Below, piece after piece: positions 52,705 to 60,270 of a DNA stretch of 64,000 nucleotides; the first letter of the stretch is position 1, and the number at the start of each line of letters is the position of its first letter. The notes below the pieces were generated by a model. That model was not told where the DNA came from. It did not search any database and saw nothing but the letters and a program-made list of their open reading frames with translations. Position numbers and translations under genes: made by a program. Origin of the DNA: Paludibacteraceae bacterium (lineage in GTDB: Bacteria; Bacteroidota; Bacteroidia; Bacteroidales; Paludibacteraceae); assembly GCA_017450435.1 (NCBI GenBank), contig JAFSTO010000043.1, positions 1 through 64,000 of the forward strand, read 5' to 3'.

Positions 52705-54849
52705 TTACTTGATTTCTTGTCCGAGAGTGTTATATACATCGTCGCCGCGGCGTATGAGCAGCTGTCCGTTACGAATGACTTTCGCCGTACGGGTATCAGC
52801 ACTCACGTTGTCAACATCAAGAGTGACATTGATAAAGAAGTAACCGCCGAACTCTGCCCAGTCAGGATTGCCTGCAGGACGGAAATAAACGGTTTTTTCG
52901 CCGGCATGTGCTGCGTCAACAACATATTCCTTACCAATACCTGCAGGATACCATGTCTCGTCTTCTCCGGAAACACCCACGACCTTGATACTCATGTCGG
53001 TTTCCAGCGTGGCATTGACAGTGTACTCACCTGCAAGTTCAGGGTTCTCAACGAACATATATTCGTCCGTCGCAGCCCATTCGGTCATGGAGCCTACAAG
53101 GTAATAGGTCGGCGGTTCGGGACACTCCGTTTCCTCAATGACCACATCGTAGATTTGAATAACAGTTCCTTCTTGTGCATAACCGAAGTCGAGAATGAGG
53201 ATACCGTTACTGCCTTGTTCTCCGACTACGCCGGTAACCACTTTGTCATAAGCAAACTCTTCTGACGCGGCGATATTGACGGATTGGTTCTCATAGATGA
53301 CGTTCGGCAGATTATTGTCGTCCTGCCATTTGAGGGTAATGCCTGTGACATCTTTGTTCGCCAGCATCTTTAGTGCCACGTGATAGCACTTGCCGTCCTC
53401 AGCGTGTATGCCGTGGTATTTGACTTGCGCCTGCCATTGTCCGTATTTGCCTTGCAAGATATACACTTCTGCCTTTTGCGTATTAGGATCATAGCTCAGA
53501 TAAGAGAGCGTCTCTTCCTGCCAGTCGGCATTGCCGAACCATGTTTCCCATGGTCCGAGGTCAGCTGCCTCGGTGTAAATATATCCGTAGTGCCATCCAT
53601 CGCCTCCTTGTCCGTCGGGACGGAAATAAATGGTATAATCACCGGAACGGGTAACCTCATAGTTATTGTTTACACCTGTGGGATACCAGTCGGTATCGGC
53701 AATTGACAAACCGTCGGATTTGACAATCTTGAACGCGTTGCCGGCGTACAATGTCATTGATATCATATACTCGGCTTCGTTCGCCGGATTTACCGATAGT
53801 TTATATCCGGGCTGAACTTCCCATTGTGTAATATCACCTACCATATAATACTCCATCTTCGGAATCCATCGTGGGTCGCCGATGTCAGACCCTTCGGAAC
53901 CGGTACCGAGCACGGGTGAGCCGCCTTGAATACGATAGTCAGCATTAGCAGCATCCACGAACATAGGATCGGATTGAATACAAGCTGTAATAGTCGGACC
54001 GCTGTAAATACCTGTCATAGCATCATTCGTGTAGTTGTAGGTCAGACAGTTTTTTACTTCGCCATTCGTGTTATATACCGCACGACCGCCTGCATACTCC
54101 TCCGGCATCATAAAAATGCAATTGGAAACAATGGGAGAAATGTTAGTAGGCACTTTGACTGCACCGTAATCAATGTTCTTCACTTCGCAATTATAAAACG
54201 TGCAATGGTCAATGAGCACCGAGCCTGTTGTGGCCTGGACATCAATCACACCCAAAGACGGTGCATTGGCATCCGTAGTTATATTGGCGAATGTGGAGTT
54301 AGTGATTTCCAACCCCTCTATGCTTGCGTATTTCAGCGAAATACAGTTATACAGATTATCGTGGAAATAGCAGTTGTTAATCACAATTGAGTCCAACTGT
54401 CTGTCCGAGCGGGTATGGATAATTGCAGTGCTCTTCTGTTTCCATCCGAAAAACTCACATCCTTCCAGAAAGACCTTTTTACCGGTAGTGCCATCCGCCG
54501 GAACAATAATCTCGGAATATGATGCCAAGTCGCTGAGGTGACCGCAGTCAAACTTGATATTGTAGAAACGTGCCACACCTCCTGTTTTTAAACGAATAGG
54601 CACCTTAGGTTGTACGATAACTTCGGCACCATTCTCCGCCATGACAGTCACGTCCTTGCCGTGAAAAGCGATATAATCGCTGTTCGACTCAATATATGTA
54701 CCTGCCGCCATAACGATAACATCACCTGAGCCGGCACTTGCCACCGCTTTACGCAATGCGTCCGATGTCCCCGTATTGATGTTTATCACAGCTGCATTCG
54801 CTACTAACGCTACCAGCATTGCAGCGAAAAGATTAAATAACTTTTTCAT
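52705..54849 (-). CDS. Secreted right-handed beta-helix protein with C-terminal SusF-like modules
   Basis: This 714-residue protein has a signal peptide (LFNLFAAMLVALVANAA) and a right-handed beta-helix (about 20-310). Helix turns are visible in VVMAAGTYIESNSDYIAFHG, SIVINNCYFHDN and LEITNSTFANI. Two small beta modules follow, each with the pattern YYMVGDITQWEVQPGYKL / YYLVGSMTEWAATDEYMF and WYPTG or WYPAG, ending VYFRP (about 340-425 and 590-680). These resemble SusE/SusF-type starch-binding modules. A jelly-roll lies between them. The tail KVIRNGQLLIRRGDDVYNTL then GQEIK is the short C-terminal motif. A role in binding or cleaving a polysaccharide such as pectin is possible. It lies 33 bp behind the phosphoesterase gene. 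Confidence 0.8.
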   Translation of the reverse strand: MKKLFNLFAAMLVALVANAAVININTGTSDALRKAVASAGSGDVIVMAAGTYIESNSDYIAFHGKDVTVMAENGAEVIVQPKVPIRLKTGGVARFYNIKFDCGHLSDLASYSEIIVPADGTTGKKVFLEGCEFFGWKQKSTAIIHTRSDRQLDSIVINNCYFHDNLYNCISLKYASIEGLEITNSTFANITTDANAPSLGVIDVQATTGSVLIDHCTFYNCEVKNIDYGAVKVPTNISPIVSNCIFMMPEEYAGGRAVYNTNGEVKNCLTYNYTNDAMTGIYSGPTITACIQSDPMFVDAANADYRIQGGSPVLGTGSEGSDIGDPRWIPKMEYYMVGDITQWEVQPGYKLSVNPANEAEYMISMTLYAGNAFKIVKSDGLSIADTDWYPTGVNNNYEVTRSGDYTIYFRPDGQGGDGWHYGYIYTEAADLGPWETWFGNADWQEETLSYLSYDPNTQKAEVYILQGKYGQWQAQVKYHGIHAEDGKCYHVALKMLANKDVTGITLKWQDDNNLPNVIYENQSVNIAASEEFAYDKVVTGVVGEQGSNGILILDFGYAQEGTVIQIYDVVIEETECPEPPTYYLVGSMTEWAATDEYMFVENPELAGEYTVNATLETDMSIKVVGVSGEDETWYPAGIGKEYVVDAAHAGEKTVYFRPAGNPDWAEFGGYFFINVTLDVDNVSADTRTAKVIRNGQLLIRRGDDVYNTLGQEIK

Positions 54850-54882
54850 ACAATCGAATTATTGGTTACGTTAATAGATGTA

Positions 54883-57800
54883 TTATTGCACTTCCATACC
54901 AAGTATGTTATATACATGGCCGTTCTTGAGGATAAATATCTGTCCGTTACGGATGAACTTCTCGCCTTCCTGCATCTGTGCTTCCACGTTTTCAATATCC
55001 ACGAAAGGAGCAGTATGCGGCATGGTGCGTGTAATCTTCATCGAATTAATGAGGTTGGCTGTGCCATTGGTGTTAGCCGTGTAGGAGTTGATATAAATGC
55101 CGTCTGCTTTCACGGTGAATTTGGTGAACGAAGGAGCACTCGGCTGTCCGAACATGCCGGTGAAGAGGTCGAAGTAGTTCGCTACATCATGGTGGCTACC
55201 GTCGTATAGCAGAGCACGATCGGTGGTGTACTTCTCCTCCATCTTCTCACGGCTGTACGGATAGTAACGTTTGCGTCCGCAGGTAGCGCCGATGAAATAC
55301 ATCGTACCATTGTCGGTGCAGTATGTGCCGCCCTCAATGCCCGTCATGTTGGTATTGGTGTTGACTTCCACATGCGTAGTGTCGGTTACGGCACCCTCCA
55401 CTACGGTACGTGTATCCGGATTAACCGGCCCGATAACCTCGTAGCAATGGTCGTGCCCCTGAATGGCAAGGTCAATCTCACACTCCTTCAGGATAGGCAG
55501 CATAATCTTGCGGAACAGAGGTATCTCACTGTCAACAGAGTGTCCGGAACCTGAGAAGATATTCTTGTGCGAAAGCGTCACACGGTACTTGGTGTTAGGA
55601 TGTAATGCTATCTGCTGCTTGAACCAGTTAGACACATCTGTCGAGAGATACGTGGATTTCATAGAAGTCTCTCCGCTTGACGAACGCCACCAGTCTTGCA
55701 GCGAATAGACGAGGAATAGAACATCGCCATATACGAAGCTATAGGTTATACCATGGAACTGCGGGCGATACTCCTCAGGCACAGACATTGCGAAATCGGT
55801 GTTCGTGTTGAAATGGTAATCATAGTTGAGCAACGGGCTGTCATCATGGTTGCCGTCGGTAGGCACTATCGGCATCTTCATTATGACGGGCTTGATACTC
55901 TCCTCAAACCAGCGTTCCCACTCCCATTCGGAGTTGGCGTCAGTTCCTGTCTCTACGAAGTCACCGGGGAAGAGGCAGAATCGTGCGTCAGGCACTGTGT
56001 TGGCTGCAGCGGTGGCACACCACTTGGCGTTCTCTACGTATTCGGCATCCTGTATATGGCTGTCGGACATGTAAAGGAACGAATATTCGCCTTGTGCCGC
56101 ATTCTGCGTACGGAAATGTGCTATCTTGCTCCAATGTCCGTCATATCCTACTCGCCAGCTGTATGCGGTACCCGGCGTTAGGTTGGTAGCCATAGCTTTA
56201 TGACTGACATAACGGAAGGCAGTCTTCGACGCCATACCGGTAGCTTTCAATAGACCGGAGGTGGACACGGCGTAACGCAGAGGCACGGTAGTCGTCGCCT
56301 CGGCATCCAGTGTTAGCACGTCGTCACCGGCAAAATCAGCCGCAGTGGCATACGCCTTGGCAACGATCTGCACCTTGCCTTCGGTAACACCTTCGTTGGT
56401 GAACCAAGCGAACGCCATGTTGGTACGCGGATTACCGTTGATGTTAGCCACCATGTTATACGGCTCTTCTTTGCCAACCAGTTTTGTTGCCGCCTCATAC
56501 ATAGCTGCAAGTTTTTCGTCGATGGTGGCAATCATCTCGTCAGTCGCAGAGAAACTATCCACGCGTGCCGCCTCTTTTGCCACCCAGAAAGGAATGAACG
56601 ACGGGATGGTATAGTCCTCAATCTTATACATCGTGTCGGCTGCCAGTACCTGAACAGGGTAGAGTACGGGCGGCTTAGGTGTGATAACAGCTACTACAGA
56701 ATCTTTAAATCCGCCATCAACGCTTGTGGCGCGTATGATAGTTGTGCCTTCGCTAACTCCGGTAATCGTACCATGGTTGTCCACCGTGGCAATAGCGGTG
56801 TTGGCGCTTGACCAGTTGAGCGTACGGTTGGTAGCGTTGCGCGGAGTGAAAATCACACTTGCCGCAGCCATGCTCTCTACGTGCAGAGAGATTGTGTCCT
56901 GAAAGATATCAAATCCCTGCAGCGGTATGACCGGTGCATTGGGGTCATACTCGTATGCACCTACATCCGAAGAGTTTCCCTTAGGACGAGCGACGCCGTT
57001 GATGTCTGAAGCAGGCGCCTTGCTGTCCAGACCTTTGTCTATCAAGAAAGAACCGGCTTCAATTGACCAGTCGGCTGCCTGCATCATTGCAATCTCTGCC
57101 GCATTGGCGGGCACACCGACAAAATTAGTAGGAGCCACAAAATGCGGACCGTCGGCTGCGTCGTTGTCGGCATTCAGCGTCAGGCTGACAAACGGCTCGG
57201 AGTTGAAGCCTTGGTCGGCAATGTTATTACTGGACGGAGCCCCCAAAATATAGTTGGCCGGCTCTGCAAAACCTTCCTCCGCGCGGTTGCCCCACATCAC
57301 GGAGTTGAATACATACCCGTCGGAGTGAATACCGGCATACTTTGCACCGTAGTTGTTAGTGAAAGTACAGTTGATTACCTCGCCAGCAGGGTTATACACG
57401 CCACCGGAGTTAGGCCAGCTATCGCCTGCCGTATTGTTATACAGCACGCTGTTGCGGATACTGCCGCCACGCAGCACAACAGAAGCATACATGCCCTGGC
57501 AGCCACGGATGATACAGTTGTCAATCACGGCACCCGTATTGTGGATAGCACCGCCGGAACCATTAGCCGTACACAACTCTATGAGACAGTTGCTGATGAC
57601 GGTTGGCAGCGTCTTATCCGCTATGTCCACGTAAATAGCACCACCGGATGACAGCGAATGACAGTCACGCATTATACAGTTGTTCACCGTCATGTTGCCG
57701 CGTATGTAGAAGGCACTACCTGACGACGAGTATTCGGCATGCTCCAGAATCAGACCATCGTACAGTAGCGGGATAGTAGGTTCTGCCTCTGCCTTGATTA

Positions 57801-58122
57801 GAATCTTGCCAAGGTCCGAACCGTCCATGATTGTCTGGAAGATTTCGGGATTACGCAACCCCGAGGTGGCATCGTAGCCGCCGAGGATAGATATGAACTT
57901 GCCAGTGGTGATGGTCACTCGCTCATTGTACCTGCCGGCAGCAACGAACAGGGTGTCACCATCTGCACACTCGCCGAAACCTTTCGTAATCGTTTGTACA
58001 GCGGTAGCCCACGACAAGCCATCGTTGTTGTCATCGCCACCGGTCTGACTAACGAAATGATTAGCTGCTGACACACACAGCATTGCCGTGCAGAGTGTCA
58101 AAAGGAGTAGAACTTTCTTCAT
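54883..58122 (-). CDS. Secreted beta-helix, Ig-like and metallophosphoesterase protein
   Basis: This 1079-residue protein has a signal peptide (VLLLLTLCTAMLCVSAA) and a right-handed beta-helix (about 20-390). A BIG2-like Ig domain follows (about 400-480, NTAIATVDNHGTITGVSEGT). A purple-acid-phosphatase-type Fn3 domain (about 555-665) precedes the calcineurin-like phosphoesterase (about 675-950). Metal ligands are seen in YMSDSHIQ, FPGDFVETG, DGNHDDS, LSHKNIF and IQGHDHCYE. The tail KFIRNGQIFILKNGHVYNIL is the short sorting-like motif. The open frame extends 40 codons upstream, but that part (LQPILAEITTKK repeats) is read from the 39-bp tandem array, so the start is placed at 58122. Confidence 0.85.
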   Translation of the reverse strand: MKKVLLLLTLCTAMLCVSAANHFVSQTGGDDNNDGLSWATAVQTITKGFGECADGDTLFVAAGRYNERVTITTGKFISILGGYDATSGLRNPEIFQTIMDGSDLGKILIKAEAEPTIPLLYDGLILEHAEYSSSGSAFYIRGNMTVNNCIMRDCHSLSSGGAIYVDIADKTLPTVISNCLIELCTANGSGGAIHNTGAVIDNCIIRGCQGMYASVVLRGGSIRNSVLYNNTAGDSWPNSGGVYNPAGEVINCTFTNNYGAKYAGIHSDGYVFNSVMWGNRAEEGFAEPANYILGAPSSNNIADQGFNSEPFVSLTLNADNDAADGPHFVAPTNFVGVPANAAEIAMMQAADWSIEAGSFLIDKGLDSKAPASDINGVARPKGNSSDVGAYEYDPNAPVIPLQGFDIFQDTISLHVESMAAASVIFTPRNATNRTLNWSSANTAIATVDNHGTITGVSEGTTIIRATSVDGGFKDSVVAVITPKPPVLYPVQVLAADTMYKIEDYTIPSFIPFWVAKEAARVDSFSATDEMIATIDEKLAAMYEAATKLVGKEEPYNMVANINGNPRTNMAFAWFTNEGVTEGKVQIVAKAYATAADFAGDDVLTLDAEATTTVPLRYAVSTSGLLKATGMASKTAFRYVSHKAMATNLTPGTAYSWRVGYDGHWSKIAHFRTQNAAQGEYSFLYMSDSHIQDAEYVENAKWCATAAANTVPDARFCLFPGDFVETGTDANSEWEWERWFEESIKPVIMKMPIVPTDGNHDDSPLLNYDYHFNTNTDFAMSVPEEYRPQFHGITYSFVYGDVLFLVYSLQDWWRSSSGETSMKSTYLSTDVSNWFKQQIALHPNTKYRVTLSHKNIFSGSGHSVDSEIPLFRKIMLPILKECEIDLAIQGHDHCYEVIGPVNPDTRTVVEGAVTDTTHVEVNTNTNMTGIEGGTYCTDNGTMYFIGATCGRKRYYPYSREKMEEKYTTDRALLYDGSHHDVANYFDLFTGMFGQPSAPSFTKFTVKADGIYINSYTANTNGTANLINSMKITRTMPHTAPFVDIENVEAQMQEGEKFIRNGQIFILKNGHVYNILGMEVQ

Positions 58123-58155
58123 GATATAAGGGTTGATTGGGTGAATTGCGTATAT

Positions 58156-58410
58156 TTCAGCCAAGATTGGCTGAAGGCTTTTCTTCGTTGTTATTTCGGC
58201 CAAGATTGGCTGAAGGCGTTTCTTCGTTGTTATTTCGGCCAAGATTGGCTGAAGGCTTTTCTTTGTTGTTATTCGGCCAAGATTGGTTGAAGGCTGTTCT
58301 TCGTTGTTATTTCAGCCAAGATTGGCTGAATGCTTTTCTTTGTTATTATTTCAGCCAAGATTGGCTGAAGGCTTTTCCTTGTTGTTATTTCAGCCAAGAT
58401 TGGCTGAAGG
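58156..58410. repeat. Tandem array of seven 39-bp palindromic units
   Basis: Seven copies repeat at 39 bp (one interval is 38). Each has TTCAGCCAAGATTGGCTGAA, a 9-bp palindrome around GA, followed by GGCTTTTCTTCGTTGTTAT. Copies differ at a few bases (TTCGGCC, TGGTTGAA). The array lies between two phosphoesterase genes. It is open in 13-codon repeats on both strands only because 39 is divisible by three. Confidence 0.92.
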
Positions 58411-58431
58411 TTTTTTTAGGGGGGAGGGCTT

Positions 58432-60171
58432 TTATTGGTTTGGGGTGCTGTGGGGGGTGGTGCGGAGTACACGCATGGTATTGAAGAGGGTAACATTACC
58501 TTCGTCATCGTCTGCGGTGTAGGAGTTGAACTCAATGCAATCGTCCTTGACGGTAATTTTTGTAAACGACGGTGCCTCAGGTTGCCCGAACATGCCGGTG
58601 AAGAGGTCGAAGTAGTTCTCAACATCATGCTTTCCATTCGTAAAGTCCTGCTCCATTTTCTCCTTGGTGTGGGGATAATAGCGTTTGCGTCCACAGGTGG
58701 CTCCAATGAAATAGAGCGTGCCGTCGTTAGTGTTATATGTGCCGCCCTTGTAACCGGTGATGTTTCTATTCTTGTCAATAGTCACTTCTTCGCGGTCAGA
58801 GATAGCGTCAAGAATAGGAGTACAATTGTCAGGGTTGACCGGGCCGATAACCTCGTAGGTATGGTCGTGTCCTTGCAGGGCAACGTCAATCTCGCAATCT
58901 TTCATCACGGGAAGCATGCATGCCCTGAATAGCGGCGGTTCTTCATCGGTAGAATGGTCGGAGCCTGAGAAGAGATTGAAGTGAGCAAGTGAAAAACGAT
59001 ATTTGGTGTTAGGTGTTTCAGAAACGGTCTTACGGAACCAATATCCAACGTGGTCGGTAAGATAGACAGATGTTTTGTTGACATAGTTATATGCCTCTCG
59101 CCAAAAATCTTGCATAGAGAACACAAGGAACAATGCATCACCATAAGTGAAACTATACACTATACCCTCGAACTGCGGTTTGTTGGTGATTGAGAGGTTG
59201 AACTCATTATCAGTATTGAAGTGGTAAGTATAGTTTGTGTTAGGGCTGTCATCATGGTTGCCGTCGGTAGGCACAATCGGCATTTGCATGATAACGGGAT
59301 TGAGCGACTCTTCGAACCAGCGCTCCCATTCCCACTCAGAGTTGTTGGCGTCACCGTCTTCGACAAAGTCACCGGGGAAGACGCAGAAGCGTGCTTCTGG
59401 CACAGTCTTGGCAGCAGCAATGGCGCACCGACGGGCATATCTAACATATTCCGGATTCATGATATGACTATCTGACATGTAGATAAACGAATACTCGCCC
59501 TGTGTAGCATCTTCTGTGCGGAAATGCGCTATCTTGCTCCAATGTCCGTTATATCCTACACGCCACGAGTACTCGGTGCCAGGAGTGAGATTAGTGGCAA
59601 TGGCTTTATGGCTGATATACTTGTATCTAACATTTGATTTGATGCCGGAAGCCTTAACTATATACATAGCTTTGCCGCTATATCTCAGCAGTTTCGTTTG
59701 AGTGTTTGTTGCCGGTACTGTTATAGCGCCGGTCTCAAAGTCGGTTTCAGTGGCATCAGCCTTAGCCACCAACTGCACTTCACCGTCGGTGATACCATCG
59801 TTGGTAAACCAACAAAAGGCCATTCGAGTCTTCGGGTCACCATTGATATTGGCAACCATGCAATACGGTTCTTCTTTCGGCACCAGTTCCTTTACCTTGG
59901 CGTACATCTCGGCGAAGTTCTCTTCTGTAGGGTTCTGCCGTGCCGTTTCCTTAGCAATACATAAAGTGGTAAAACTGGGTATGGTATAATCCTCTACCTG
60001 ATATAGAGAGTCTACTTCCAATACTTCTTTCGGTCCAACAGGTTCTGTGGGGTCGGCAGGTATAGTGTCTTTCGGAGTTTCTTGTCCAGGGTCAACAACC
60101 GGCGGCTCGTTATTACAAGCTGCAAAAGCAATAAAGCAAATGCTTAGTAAGGGCAGGTAATACTTTTTCAT
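58432..60171 (-). CDS. Metallophosphoesterase lipoprotein
   Basis: This 579-residue lipoprotein (lipobox FAAC, Cys19) has a Pro/Thr-rich tether (VVDPGQETPKDTIPADPTEP), a purple-acid-phosphatase Fn3 domain (about 125-240) and a calcineurin-like phosphoesterase domain (about 245-520). Metal-ligand motifs are SDSHIM, FPGDFVEDG, DGNHDDS, LAHFNLF and LQGHDHTYE. It is a clear paralogue of its two neighbours: MPIVPTDGNHDDSP is identical in all three. It lacks the beta-helix and the C-terminal tail, in keeping with lipid anchoring. Secreted phosphomonoesterase is the likely role; the substrate is unknown. Confidence 0.87.
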   Translation of the reverse strand: MKKYYLPLLSICFIAFAACNNEPPVVDPGQETPKDTIPADPTEPVGPKEVLEVDSLYQVEDYTIPSFTTLCIAKETARQNPTEENFAEMYAKVKELVPKEEPYCMVANINGDPKTRMAFCWFTNDGITDGEVQLVAKADATETDFETGAITVPATNTQTKLLRYSGKAMYIVKASGIKSNVRYKYISHKAIATNLTPGTEYSWRVGYNGHWSKIAHFRTEDATQGEYSFIYMSDSHIMNPEYVRYARRCAIAAAKTVPEARFCVFPGDFVEDGDANNSEWEWERWFEESLNPVIMQMPIVPTDGNHDDSPNTNYTYHFNTDNEFNLSITNKPQFEGIVYSFTYGDALFLVFSMQDFWREAYNYVNKTSVYLTDHVGYWFRKTVSETPNTKYRFSLAHFNLFSGSDHSTDEEPPLFRACMLPVMKDCEIDVALQGHDHTYEVIGPVNPDNCTPILDAISDREEVTIDKNRNITGYKGGTYNTNDGTLYFIGATCGRKRYYPHTKEKMEQDFTNGKHDVENYFDLFTGMFGQPEAPSFTKITVKDDCIEFNSYTADDDEGNVTLFNTMRVLRTTPHSTPNQ

Positions 60172-60270
60172 ATTGTCTTGTTTTAAAATAGTCTTATAGA
60201 TTTTTATATAGAGGAGCTAATAACAATTCAGTCGGACAAGCCGACAATGTGCAAGCATAAAGCATGGCAC

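Noticed and set aside
58123-58242. Extension of the phosphoesterase gene by 40 codons (LQPILAEITTKK repeats)
   Set aside because: The extension is read from the tandem array. A good signal peptide begins at the internal ATG at 58122.
58156-58410. Possible CRISPR array, as units are short and palindromic with spacers between
   Set aside because: The parts between palindromes are conserved from copy to copy, and no cas gene is nearby. It is a plain tandem repeat.
58137-58484. Plus-strand open frame with 13-residue repeats of FRPRLAEG type
   Set aside because: It is open only because the 39-bp repeat unit is a multiple of three; the minus strand reads equally open. No homology or start context supports it.
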